Shown here in pieces: positions 52,704 through 60,974 of a stretch of 64,000 nucleotides of DNA. Position 1 is the first letter of the stretch. Every line of letters starts with the position of its first letter. A program made the translations under genes and the position numbers. The stretch is taken from positions 1 to 64,000 of the forward strand of contig NZ_JAHLQG010000018.1 in NCBI RefSeq assembly GCF_018919065.1, written 5' to 3'. The notes under the pieces were generated by a model. The model was not told the origin of the DNA, did not search any database, and was given only the letters and a program-made list of their open reading frames with translations. The stretch is from Blautia sp. MSJ-9 (GTDB lineage: Bacteria; Bacillota; Clostridia; Lachnospirales; Lachnospiraceae).

Positions 52704-53594
52704 ATGCAGAATATTTCAGGAAATCTGATCGAGATGTTATCAAGAATGGCACTTCCTAAAATTGGGATTATTGATATCATACAGATTGCACTGATCGCAT
52801 TTTTTGTATACCAGTTTATGGTGTGGATCAAGTATACTCATGCGTATACACTGCTGAAAGGTATACTGGTTGTTCTCCTCTTTATTCTGGTAGCCTATAT
52901 TTTTAAGATGAATACGATCCTGTGGATCTTTTCAAATCTGGCAAGTACATTGATCGTAGGTGTGATCGTTATTTTCCAACCGGAGCTGCGAAAAGCTCTG
53001 GAGCAGATCGGACAGAAGCGGATCATGGCTTCACTGATACCTTTTGATGCAGGTAAAGAAGTGAAAGAACGATTTACAGACAAGACGATCAGTGAACTGG
53101 TTAAGGCATGTTTCGATATGGGAGAAGTTAAGACCGGAGCATTAATTGTGATTGAACAGAATGAGCTGCTGACCGACTATATTCGTACAGGTATTAATCT
53201 GGACGCAATTCTGACAAGTCAGCTTCTGATCAATATATTTGAGCATAATACACCACTTCATGACGGAGCTGTTATTGTGAGAGAAAACCGTATTGTGGCG
53301 GCAACCTGTTATCTTCCGTTATCAGATAATATGGAGCTGAGCAAACAGCTTGGAACACGTCACAGAGCAGGTGTGGGGATCAGTGAGCAGACAGATTCTG
53401 TTACGATCATTGTATCAGAGGAAACGGGGCAGGTGTCTGTGGCACAGGGCGGAAGACTGATCAGAGGCGTGAACAGCGCGAAACTTCGTGAGATTCTTGT
53501 CAAGGCACAGAATAAACAAGTCGTAGACAACAGCAAACTTCGTCATTTACTGAAAGGAAGAGTGAAGCATGAAGAAGAGAAAAATAACAGATAA
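52704..53594 (+). CDS. cdaA: Diadenylate cyclase CdaA
   Basis: A 296-residue protein that makes c-di-AMP from two ATP. Three membrane helices lie at the N-terminus (~20-38, 48-68, 70-90). The DAC domain (~105-265) has the catalytic HDGAVIV near 188 and the RHR motif GTRHRAGVG near 220. GAAAGGAGAA precedes the ATG. The 3' end overlaps cdaR by 26 bp, the standard cdaA-cdaR pair; glmM, which usually follows, is not here. c-di-AMP controls potassium and turgor in Firmicutes. Confidence 0.96.
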   Translation: MQNISGNLIEMLSRMALPKIGIIDIIQIALIAFFVYQFMVWIKYTHAYTLLKGILVVLLFILVAYIFKMNTILWIFSNLASTLIVGVIVIFQPELRKALEQIGQKRIMASLIPFDAGKEVKERFTDKTISELVKACFDMGEVKTGALIVIEQNELLTDYIRTGINLDAILTSQLLINIFEHNTPLHDGAVIVRENRIVAATCYLPLSDNMELSKQLGTRHRAGVGISEQTDSVTIIVSEETGQVSVAQGGRLIRGVNSAKLREILVKAQNKQVVDNSKLRHLLKGRVKHEEEKNNR

Positions 53595-54882
53595 TATACC
53601 TCTTAAGATCATGTCTGTCGCAGTAGCTGTTGTAGTATGGTTGATTGTTGTGAATATTGACAATCCCGTAGGTACAAATTATTATACATTGAATAATGTT
53701 GAACTGATCAATAAAGAATATGTGGAGTCTTCGGATACGATTGGTAAGATGTGTATGCCGGAACAGAGCCAGGATTCTATCAGAGTCGCGATCACAACAA
53801 CAAAGAAGATCAGAGACCGGATCAAAGTTACGGATATTTCTGCAGTAGCGGATCTGCAGCAGGCAGTAAGTCTGGACACGAATCCTGTTATGGTTCCGAT
53901 CACAGTGACCTGTTCTATACCTGGTGTATCAGCAAATGATATTAAAGTTACTCCACAGAATCTCAGTGTGAATCTGGACGAAAAGGAAACACAGGAGTTT
54001 GTAGTTAATGTCAGTAGAGGGGATACAAAACCTGGCAAGGACTATGAGGTAGGAAGTCTTACAGCTAATCCTGAGAAAGTAAGGATTACAGGTCCAAAGA
54101 CCCTGATAAATAAAATAGATAAGGTAAATGCTGCCATTGATCTGGATGGAAATACACAGGATTTCAGTCAGGACGTAAATCTCACGATTATTGACAAGAA
54201 TCAGGAACCTCTTTCTGACTCTGAGATGAATTCATTGAGGATTGAGAATAATGCGAAAGTGGTAGTGACTGCAAGACTCTGGAAGATCCGTCAGGGAGTG
54301 GGAATTTCCGCAGGCTATGTGGGAACACCGGCGGACGGATATCAGGTAGGATCTGTAAAAACTGTACCGGATACTATCAGTGTAGCAGGGAGTACAGAGG
54401 GACTGGAGAGCCTTGCCCAGAATGATAATGTGATTACAATACCGGCAGACAGTATTGATATTTCAGGTGAATCTAAAGATATTGAGAAGAAGATCAATCT
54501 GAGTAACCTTCTTCCGGATAATGTGAAGCTTACCAGTGATTCCAGCGAGGATGTGTGGGTAACAGTAAGTATCCTGCCTGTTGGAAGCAGAGAATTTGAT
54601 ATTCCGACTAAAAGTATTGAAGTCAAGAATAAGCCGGATGATCTGCAGGTAACATTTGAGACTGCGCAGATTGCGGTTCGCATTAAATCAGATGAGAATG
54701 ACATGGATGATCTGAATGCACAGAAAGATATTAAAGCTTCTATAGATTTGAATGGTAAAGAGGAAGGAAACTATGAGGTTCCGGTCAAGATTGTTTTACC
54801 AGACGGATATGAGACAGTAGAGGATATAACTACAGAAGTGGTGATTTCATCAGGAACTGCTGTTGATGAGAGTAAGAGCTAA
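53569..54882 (+). CDS. cdaR: CdaA regulator CdaR with YbbR domains
   Basis: A 437-residue protein anchored by one N-terminal membrane helix (~10-28). The extracytoplasmic part consists of YbbR repeats, roughly at 50-130, 140-225, 230-325 and 330-425, with typical segments PEKVRITGPKTLINKIDKVNAAIDL and PDTISVAGSTEGL. CdaR binds CdaA and tunes its activity. The ATG overlaps the end of cdaA. The protein ends shortly after the last repeat; no cytoplasmic tail. Confidence 0.93.
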   Translation: MKKRKITDNIPLKIMSVAVAVVVWLIVVNIDNPVGTNYYTLNNVELINKEYVESSDTIGKMCMPEQSQDSIRVAITTTKKIRDRIKVTDISAVADLQQAVSLDTNPVMVPITVTCSIPGVSANDIKVTPQNLSVNLDEKETQEFVVNVSRGDTKPGKDYEVGSLTANPEKVRITGPKTLINKIDKVNAAIDLDGNTQDFSQDVNLTIIDKNQEPLSDSEMNSLRIENNAKVVVTARLWKIRQGVGISAGYVGTPADGYQVGSVKTVPDTISVAGSTEGLESLAQNDNVITIPADSIDISGESKDIEKKINLSNLLPDNVKLTSDSSEDVWVTVSILPVGSREFDIPTKSIEVKNKPDDLQVTFETAQIAVRIKSDENDMDDLNAQKDIKASIDLNGKEEGNYEVPVKIVLPDGYETVEDITTEVVISSGTAVDESKS

Positions 54883-54968
54883 GAGTATCTGGCTATGCTG
54901 AGGCTTTTTCATCTGTGCAATCGGATTTGCAGACAAGTGAGAGGTATAGTTATTTCGAAAACGCTCTA

Positions 54969-54995
54969 GTTACTGAGAATGGAGTGAACAGTTAC
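54969..54995. repeat. Dispersed 27-bp palindromic repeat, copy before the HPr gene
   Basis: GTTACTG at one end (54969-54975) and CAGTTAC at the other (54989-54995) with GGAGTGAA between. It matches the copy at 58327 at 25 of 27 positions by eye. AACGCTCTA just before it (54960-54968) resembles the end of the MITE family and may be a remnant. Confidence 0.75.
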
Positions 54996-55036
54996 GGCAG
55001 CTGTACAGTGGCCGACAAGATAAGAGGAACTATATA

Positions 55037-55300
55037 ATGGTTAATAAGAAAGTGACAGTTAAGAATCCCACAGGTCTCCACCTGAGACCTGCGGGGATTT
55101 TGTGCAATGAAGCAATGAAATATCAGTCACAGATCACATTTGCTTATGACGGCGGTATGGCAAATGCTAAGAGCGTCCTGAGTGTACTCGGGGCATGTGT
55201 GAAATGTGGAGATGAGATTGAGCTTACCTGTGAGGGGGTTGATGAACAGGAAGCACTGGATAACATGGTAGCTGCTATTGAAAGTGGGCTTGGCGAATAG
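55037..55300 (+). CDS. ptsH: HPr-family phosphocarrier protein
   Basis: An 87-residue protein of HPr length. The catalytic histidine is in TGLHLRPAG (His15), and the position of the regulatory serine is kept in ANAKSVLSVLGA (Ser46). It should carry phosphate in the sugar phosphotransferase system and may be a CcpA co-repressor after Ser phosphorylation. AAGAGGAAC precedes the ATG. There is no ptsI beside it, so it may be a second HPr-like protein and not the main HPr; the histidine rules out Crh. Confidence 0.82.
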   Translation: MVNKKVTVKNPTGLHLRPAGILCNEAMKYQSQITFAYDGGMANAKSVLSVLGACVKCGDEIELTCEGVDEQEALDNMVAAIESGLGE

Positions 55301-55507
55301 CGTCATGAAGCTTTAGAGCAGTGAGAATCGTTGTAATAAAAGAACGCTGCTGTACATTAGTGGCTACGGCGACTGACAACAACGCGGAAATAAAAAATTT
55401 AGATGCGATATTGTTCAAGAAATCAACTTGTTGGCACACTAGGTGTACAGTAACAATATAAATGCAGTTGTTCAAAGATCAGTTTAATCAAATCAGGTAA
55501 GTCTCCC

Positions 55508-55532
55508 TGCTTCAATTGCGAAAAGCAATAAG
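55508..55532. repeat. 25-nt repeat, left copy, before the L,D-transpeptidase gene
   Basis: The 25 bases beginning TGCTTCAATTGCG are repeated exactly, in inverted orientation, at 60089-60113. Flanking bases on the outer side also resemble each other (AATCAGG followed by GTC). The unit contains TTGCGAAAAGCAA, a small hairpin. The remaining 316-bp gap (55301-55616) shows no gene. Confidence 0.75.
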
Positions 55533-55616
55533 CGACAGGTGGTGACTTGCTCGTGGGATATTGAGTTGGTCAACAGTTATATAGAAACTGCATAAATAAA
55601 AGAGGAGGACATTATT

Positions 55617-58229
55617 GTGAAAAGAAGATTAGTTGCAGTTACACTGAGTCTGGCCATGACGATGGCAACGGTCAGTGAAGCGGGTGCTGCTGCATTTACT
55701 TCACCTGATGAGTCTGCTGTTGTTACACAGGTGACAGAGACAGACACAGAGGATGTAAGTGTTGCAGAGGAGCCGTCTGAAACAGATACGGATTCCGATG
55801 AAGTGGATATTTTCTCATCAGGAGATGATACAGCAGATGTTCCGGCTCAGGATCAGACAGACGATGTTTTCACAGCAGGAACTGATACAGCAGCAACAGC
55901 ACAGCAGGATCAGACACCGGCAGTTACAACAGGTACCACAGATGCAGAGGGTGCAGTTGTAGTGAAAGCAGAGGACTGGGTAAGTACAGAGGCAGGATTT
56001 AAACTGCGTAAATCTGCACAGACTCAGGATGCAGCAAACACAGATGGCGAAGATATGGCTCCGACAGATGGGGACACATCCGCTGATGAAGTGCAGAATG
56101 TGGCAGATGTATTATCTCAGGGTGATGCGGATGTGATCGTAGACAATGCTGATGCTACAGCAGATCAGGTTGATGCAGCAGATGTAGCTGATGCAGATAC
56201 TACCGTAGATACAGCAGATGATTCCACTGTAGAACCGGCAGCAACAACAGAAACTGAGTTTTATACAGAAGCTGACGGAATTGTAAAGATCAGTACAGAA
56301 TATAAAGGAACTGCACATACCGGATATTATCTGTTTGATGAGAATGGAATTCTTGTAACCGGACAGGCAGAAGTAAAACAGGAAGTTGTTCCGGCTGCAC
56401 AGGGAGAAGATGAACCGGCAGTTATTAAGGAGAATCTTACACAGTCTTACTTCACAACCGCAGAGGAAGCAGTTGTATATGAAGGATGTGAAGGCGAGTC
56501 CGTCACACCTTATACTTCTACTGTGGGACAGCAGGAGATGAGCACCTGGAAATGGACAGGAACTGTGTTCCAGTATTATGATGAGAATGGTACACTGGAA
56601 ACTGTAAAACAGCTGGAAGAGAAAGCGAAAGCAGCAGGTACATATACCGGATACTTTGAGATTAACGGAGAGTACTATTGCCTGGACGCAGATGGCAAGC
56701 CGCAGACAGGTGAGATTACTCTTACAGTGAATGGTCAGTCAAATCTGTATTATTTCCAGCCGGCAAGTACAACAGATGATATTCCTGGAAAGATGTATCA
56801 TGATGGATGGATTCGTCTGGACAAGTCTAACAAAGAACGCTGGCTGTACTTCAAAAAAGGTGAAGTGCTGGCAGATATTGGTAAATGCTACAAACGTGGT
56901 GTGATCGCGACAGCAATTGATAAAAAGGGAACAGATGCATACCTGATAGATGCCAACGGATATATTCTGAAATCAACCATGAAGAAGGCAGCAAACGGTG
57001 CGTTCTACTGTACAGATAAGAATGGTGTGATCTACAGAAATCAGTTGGTGAAATACGGAAACTACAGATATTACTTTACATCCAATGGTAAAAGAGCTAA
57101 ATGGACCAAGAGATGGGCAAAAGTAGGTACTCACTATTACTATTTCGGAAGTACAGCAGGCAGAGTTGTAGAGAAACACGGATGGCAGAAACTGGTAAAC
57201 ACCAGCGGTAAATATCTTGGATGGTTATACTTTGATTCCAAGGGAAATCATTACACAAACAAGTGGACTTCCACAGGATATTATTTCAAACCATCAGGAA
57301 AACTTGCAAGTGGTTTAACTGAAGTTGACGGCAAGATGTATTTATTTGAGTCATCTACTTCTACAGAACATAAAGGTAAACTGTATAAGAGCACAATGGT
57401 ACGTTATAAGAAGAAATGGTATCTTGCATCTTCTACAGGAAGTCTGTATAAGAGTGGATGGAAGAAATACAGTGGTAACTACTATTATGTAAAAGATTAT
57501 GTGATCCAGACAAATCAGTTTATGAAGAAGAAAGGAGTAAACGGATATCTGGATTCCACCGGTAAATATACAACAGGATGGGTAGTTGTAAGTAACACTA
57601 AGAACCTTGTAAGATATATTGATCCAACCGGAAATGGTTTTGCAAAGAATAAGAGTATGAGAGTTAACGGTATTCTCTACTACTTTGACAGCAACGGTTA
57701 TCGTATTACAGATCTGACAAGCAGATATACAGGACCATATACATTACAGGTGGATAGAACCAATGGTGTTATGACTGTTTATGCAGATTCTGCAAGAACG
57801 ATTCCGGTAAAAACAATCCGTGTATCTGTAGGTTTACCGAGTACACCAACTCCGACAGGAACTTATTCATTGAGCAGAAGTCTTAGATGGCAGCCGCTGA
57901 TGGGACCGTCCTGGGGACAGTATGGAACACATGTAGATGGAGCCGGTCAGGGTGGAATTTTCATTCATTCTGTAGCGTGTGCACAGGCAAACTCCTACAA
58001 TCTTCCTACTGTTGAGTACAATAAGCTTGGATCCCCGGCATCTCATGGATGTATCAGAACTTGTGTTGCTGATGCGAAATGGGTATATGATCACTGCAAT
58101 GGAGCAACCATCAATATTTACGACGGTAAATATAAAGCAGATGATGCTTTAAAAGGACCGCTTGGAAAGAAACCTCTGACTCCATTAAAAGGAGCTGCAA
58201 ACTACGACCCGACAGACCCGAACTTATAA
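55617..58229 (+). CDS. L,D-transpeptidase with choline-binding-like repeats
   Basis: An 870-residue secreted protein with a GTG start after GAGGAGGAC. Signal peptide to about residue 25 (cleavage near EAGAA). A long acidic, Thr/Asp-rich linker runs to ~220. Residues ~225-690 contain many GW/YYF-type repeats (GWIRLDKSN, YRYYFTSNGKRAKW, GTHYYYFGS, GWQKLVN), like CW-binding 1 domains. The C-terminal L,D-transpeptidase domain (~700-850) has the catalytic SHGCIRTC. It should cross-link peptidoglycan 3-3 or attach proteins to the wall. The repeats probably bind wall polymers. It is paired with a lysozyme downstream that has similar repeats. Confidence 0.9.
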   Translation: MKRRLVAVTLSLAMTMATVSEAGAAAFTSPDESAVVTQVTETDTEDVSVAEEPSETDTDSDEVDIFSSGDDTADVPAQDQTDDVFTAGTDTAATAQQDQTPAVTTGTTDAEGAVVVKAEDWVSTEAGFKLRKSAQTQDAANTDGEDMAPTDGDTSADEVQNVADVLSQGDADVIVDNADATADQVDAADVADADTTVDTADDSTVEPAATTETEFYTEADGIVKISTEYKGTAHTGYYLFDENGILVTGQAEVKQEVVPAAQGEDEPAVIKENLTQSYFTTAEEAVVYEGCEGESVTPYTSTVGQQEMSTWKWTGTVFQYYDENGTLETVKQLEEKAKAAGTYTGYFEINGEYYCLDADGKPQTGEITLTVNGQSNLYYFQPASTTDDIPGKMYHDGWIRLDKSNKERWLYFKKGEVLADIGKCYKRGVIATAIDKKGTDAYLIDANGYILKSTMKKAANGAFYCTDKNGVIYRNQLVKYGNYRYYFTSNGKRAKWTKRWAKVGTHYYYFGSTAGRVVEKHGWQKLVNTSGKYLGWLYFDSKGNHYTNKWTSTGYYFKPSGKLASGLTEVDGKMYLFESSTSTEHKGKLYKSTMVRYKKKWYLASSTGSLYKSGWKKYSGNYYYVKDYVIQTNQFMKKKGVNGYLDSTGKYTTGWVVVSNTKNLVRYIDPTGNGFAKNKSMRVNGILYYFDSNGYRITDLTSRYTGPYTLQVDRTNGVMTVYADSARTIPVKTIRVSVGLPSTPTPTGTYSLSRSLRWQPLMGPSWGQYGTHVDGAGQGGIFIHSVACAQANSYNLPTVEYNKLGSPASHGCIRTCVADAKWVYDHCNGATINIYDGKYKADDALKGPLGKKPLTPLKGAANYDPTDPNL

Positions 58230-58277
58230 AAAGTACGAGCTGTATCTGAAGTGTAGAGAAAGTTTATAGAAAATAAT

Positions 58278-58322
58278 AAAGAGACACAAAGAGCTTTGAT
58301 TACTCTGCGTGTCTCTTTTTGT
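58278..58322 (+). terminator. Terminator after the L,D-transpeptidase gene
   Basis: AAAGAGACAC.AAAGAG and CTCTGCGTGTCTCTTT pair with one bulge and mismatch around a short loop, followed by a run of five to six T. Confidence 0.75.
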
Positions 58323-58326
58323 ATGA

Positions 58327-58353
58327 GTTACTGAGAATGGAGTGAACAGCAAC
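58327..58353. repeat. Dispersed 27-bp palindromic repeat, copy before the lysozyme gene
   Basis: Same 27-bp unit as at 54969, with two differences near the right end (CAGCAAC in place of CAGTTAC). It lies just after the terminator at 58278. Confidence 0.75.
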
Positions 58354-58392
58354 TTGTATAATCATACAGTAGTAAATTTAACCGTGATTATC

Positions 58393-58421
58393 TTGCACAT
58401 ATGTAATTAATTGTGTATAAT
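58393..58421 (+). promoter_or_regulatory. Promoter of the lysozyme gene
   Basis: TTGCAC (58393-58398), 17 bp, TATAAT (58416-58421), about 75 bp before the start. The -10 and spacing are ideal. Confidence 0.75.
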
Positions 58422-58496
58422 ATCTTAATAATATTGTAATAATTAATTCCGACCGATGTGCAGACTGGGCGGATATAGTATGAACAGGAGAAAGAA

Positions 58497-59945
58497 ATGA
58501 GAAAAAAATCAATAAAAATCGGGAGAAAGATAGCAATCGGGCTTCTGGCAGCTGCGATGGCAGTGATACCGTCGGTAAGTTCTGTTATGGCGAATCCTCA
58601 TTATGACAGACGTGACACGGTTGCAGAGGAAGAACGTGTACCGGCAGCAGGAGCTTCTGGTACAGAGAAAGCAAGGAGTAAAGTAAGCCCGAATGCCTGG
58701 AAGAAGATTAATGGTGTCTGCTACAATGGAAGCGGAGAAGTAATTCCGGGAGCCATTACAAGAGGAATTGATGTATCGGAATGGCAGGGTAATATCGATT
58801 GGGCGCAGGTGAAGAAATCTGGAATTGATTTTGCATTTGTACGTATTTCTTATGGTGCTAACCGACTGGATAAAACCTACGATGCCAATATGACAAAGGC
58901 AGAACTGGCAGGAGTTCCGGTTGGAACATATGTATACAGTCTGGCGCTGAATACAGAGACAGCTCTGAAAGAGGCACAGGTTGCCATTGAGCAGATGCAG
59001 GGATATAAGGTATCCTACCCAGTTGTATTTGACCTGGAATATTCTAAAGCAAGCAATCTTTCCAGACAAGAGGTATCAAAGCTGGCGCTGACTTTCTGCA
59101 ATGAAGTGCGTAGGGCAGGATATTATCCGATGGTGTACTGTAATGTAAACTGGTATAACAATTATGTGGACTGGTCTATGTTATCCGGGATGGATGTGTG
59201 GCTTGCCAGTTATGGAGACAGGATTCCGGCACCTGACAGGAGCAAATATAATTATACGATCTGGCAGTCAACAGATGGAAACAGTGAGTATGGACTTAAT
59301 AGCACAAGCGGTCTGGTAGGCGGAATCCCTGCCGGAGATGACGTTGATATGAATTTTGGTTTCGTAGATTATACGAAGAAGATCACACCAAGATGGAAAT
59401 CTGTTGATTCCTACGTTGCTTCCACAACACCTGACACAGGAACAGCAGATAAGGAGAAAGAAGGCCTCCACAAAGTAGACGGAAAGTATTATTATGTGGA
59501 TGAGAATGGCAGCCGTGTATCAAGCCGATGGATAACTGCAAACGGAAAGACTTATTATATCAGTTCCGATGGTTATGCGTTGATGGGAATGAAGAAAGTA
59601 GACGGGAAATACTACTGGTTCCACACCAAATACGGATATATGTTCAAGAGCCGCCGCGTGACCAGATCCAATGGAGATATTTACTATTTCGGCAGTGACG
59701 GTGTCCGCTATGAGAATGGAATGTACCGTGTTACAGAGAGTAGCGGGGAGCATACCTATTATTTCCAGAAGAACGGAAAGGCATATAAAGGGTGGCGTAC
59801 ATTAAATGGCAATAAGTATTACTTCTATAAAGGAAGTTCCGCACTTTCCGGCACCAGAGCAGAGAACATTTCTCTGACAAGCAGCAGCGGACTTGTGTCT
59901 GTATTTGATGGAAATGGAGTCTGCGTCAGACAGTACAAGAAATAA
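58497..59945 (+). CDS. GH25 lysozyme with C-terminal wall-binding repeats
   Basis: A 482-residue protein. Signal peptide of about 30 residues (cleavage near VMANP). The GH25 muramidase domain (~90-285) has GIDVSEWQGNIDW near 92, the catalytic D-x-E in VFDLEYS near 178, and VDMNFGF near 283. The C-terminal ~150 residues contain GW/YYF repeats of the type in the preceding L,D-transpeptidase (KYYYVDENG, KTYYISSDG, DIYYFGSDG, KYYFYKG). It should cut the N-acetylmuramic acid-GlcNAc bond in the cell wall. It has its own promoter and terminator. Because it is secreted with a signal peptide, it is a housekeeping autolysin, not a phage endolysin. Confidence 0.92.
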   Translation: MRKKSIKIGRKIAIGLLAAAMAVIPSVSSVMANPHYDRRDTVAEEERVPAAGASGTEKARSKVSPNAWKKINGVCYNGSGEVIPGAITRGIDVSEWQGNIDWAQVKKSGIDFAFVRISYGANRLDKTYDANMTKAELAGVPVGTYVYSLALNTETALKEAQVAIEQMQGYKVSYPVVFDLEYSKASNLSRQEVSKLALTFCNEVRRAGYYPMVYCNVNWYNNYVDWSMLSGMDVWLASYGDRIPAPDRSKYNYTIWQSTDGNSEYGLNSTSGLVGGIPAGDDVDMNFGFVDYTKKITPRWKSVDSYVASTTPDTGTADKEKEGLHKVDGKYYYVDENGSRVSSRWITANGKTYYISSDGYALMGMKKVDGKYYWFHTKYGYMFKSRRVTRSNGDIYYFGSDGVRYENGMYRVTESSGEHTYYFQKNGKAYKGWRTLNGNKYYFYKGSSALSGTRAENISLTSSSGLVSVFDGNGVCVRQYKK

Positions 59946-59984
59946 AGTATAACAGAAGTGAAAACTATAAAGAAAGATAAAAAG

Positions 59985-60038
59985 AAAGGTTTTGACTGAT
60001 ATCTGGTTTGGTTGAGGATATCGGTCAGAACCTTTTTT
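59985..60038 (+). terminator. Terminator of the lysozyme gene
   Basis: An 18-bp stem (about 59985-60002 with 60017-60034) with one or two wobbles ends in AACC followed by TTTTTT. Confidence 0.85.
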
Positions 60039-60088
60039 GTTGAATAACAAAATAGCTGCATTGTTACTTGCTCATAACCGAATAACTG

Positions 60089-60113
60089 CTTATTGCTTTT
60101 CGCAATTGAAGCA
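60089..60113. repeat. 25-nt repeat, right copy, after the lysozyme gene
   Basis: The exact reverse complement of 55508-55532. The two copies bracket the L,D-transpeptidase and lysozyme genes, 4.6 kb apart. Confidence 0.75.
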
Positions 60114-60142
60114 GAGGACCTCCTGATTCGGTTAAATGTGGC

Positions 60143-60481
60143 TCAAAGCGTATAGATAATAATTCCTGCAATAATGATCAGATTTCCAATAATCTTACCC
60201 TTAGTGATCTCTTCTTTCAGAATAAAATGAGAAAGGAGAAGCACAAACACATAAGCCGCAGTATCGATCACCGGACCGTAACGCATATCTACCTTTGTAT
60301 AACACCAGGTATTCAGCAGAAGAATCAGCATAAAGATCGCATAAGACAGGATTACGCGGAAATTTAAATATTCCCGGATTCTGTTTTCGTATTTAATGTT
60401 TGCACTCTGCTTCAAAAGTATCTGGGAAACCGCAGAGAAAAAAGTTCCACCCAGCATAATTAAAATAAACATTCTATTCAT
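60143..60481 (-). CDS. Small EamA/SMR-type transporter, ArnF-like partner
   Basis: A 112-residue protein with four predicted membrane helices (~4-22, 35-56, 62-84, 92-110). It resembles the small half-size drug/metabolite transporters (ArnE/ArnF/EmrE size), including HFILKEEITKGKIIGNLIIIAG, the typical late segment. It overlaps the upstream member of the pair by 8 bp, so they likely form a heterodimer. ArnE/ArnF flip an undecaprenyl-linked amino sugar; the divergent glycosyltransferase makes a similar role plausible here. Direct evidence for the substrate is lacking. Confidence 0.75.
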   Translation of the reverse strand: MNRMFILIMLGGTFFSAVSQILLKQSANIKYENRIREYLNFRVILSYAIFMLILLLNTWCYTKVDMRYGPVIDTAAYVFVLLLSHFILKEEITKGKIIGNLIIIAGIIIYTL

Positions 60482-60824
60482 ATCTCTGCACCGTCCATAC
60501 TCCGATTAAAACTACCAGGATACCAATGATATTCTGGATTGACAGATTCTCATGGAAAATAACAACTGCCCAGATCTGTGACCACAGAAGATACACGCTC
60601 TTATTGGCATAGGCAGTAGACAACGAAAACTTCTTGATAACCTGCTGCCAGGCAATCGCATAAACTCCACAGTTAGCAACCATCAGAAACAGAAACAGGT
60701 AAAGCAGCGGACTGCTCAGACCATGCTTATTGTATTGAACAGAAGCAGCTTTGGAAAAGACACTTGTCAGTGAAAACAGCAGAATATTCAGATGCAGTTG
60801 TATGTAGTCTTTTATTTTTGACAT
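60474..60824 (-). CDS. Small EamA/SMR-type transporter, ArnE-like partner
   Basis: A 116-residue protein preceded by GGGAGGTATT. Predicted membrane helices lie near 8-25, 36-58, 68-88 and 94-112, with SVYLLWSQIWAVVIFHENLSIQNIIGILVVLIGVW as the conserved C-terminal half in character. It is the first gene of the minus-strand pair and overlaps the next by 8 bp. Two different small subunits encoded together are typical of heterodimeric flippases such as ArnE/ArnF. It is divergent from the glycosyltransferase at 60975. Confidence 0.75.
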   Translation of the reverse strand: MSKIKDYIQLHLNILLFSLTSVFSKAASVQYNKHGLSSPLLYLFLFLMVANCGVYAIAWQQVIKKFSLSTAYANKSVYLLWSQIWAVVIFHENLSIQNIIGILVVLIGVWTVQRYE

Positions 60825-60856
60825 AATACCTCCCCAATTATAGACATATATAGTTT

Positions 60857-60884
60857 ATTTTACATAAAAAGACAGGGAAGTCAA
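60857..60884 (-). promoter_or_regulatory. Promoter of the EamA pair
   Basis: Read on the minus strand: TTGACT (60884-60879), 16 bp, TAAAAT (60862-60857), about 35 bp before the first gene. The stretch GACAGGGAAGTCAA that holds the -35 also occurs at 6187-6200, upstream of the AgrC-like kinase gene. Confidence 0.55.
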
Positions 60885-60903
60885 GGTTTGTACAGGATGA
60901 AAC

Positions 60904-60932
60904 TTGAAATGGCATGTTGAAAATGATATGAT
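60904..60932 (+). promoter_or_regulatory. Promoter of the glycosyltransferase operon
   Basis: TTGAAA (60904-60909), 17 bp, TATGAT (60927-60932), about 42 bp before the chosen start codon. It points away from the promoter of the EamA pair, 20 bp apart. Confidence 0.65.
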
Positions 60933-60974
60933 AAAAATGATTGCAAAAAGATGAAAAAAGGAAAGGGAAAGCAT

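Noticed and set aside
58497..59945. Phage endolysin
   Set aside because: The lysozyme has a signal peptide, its own promoter and no phage genes around it.
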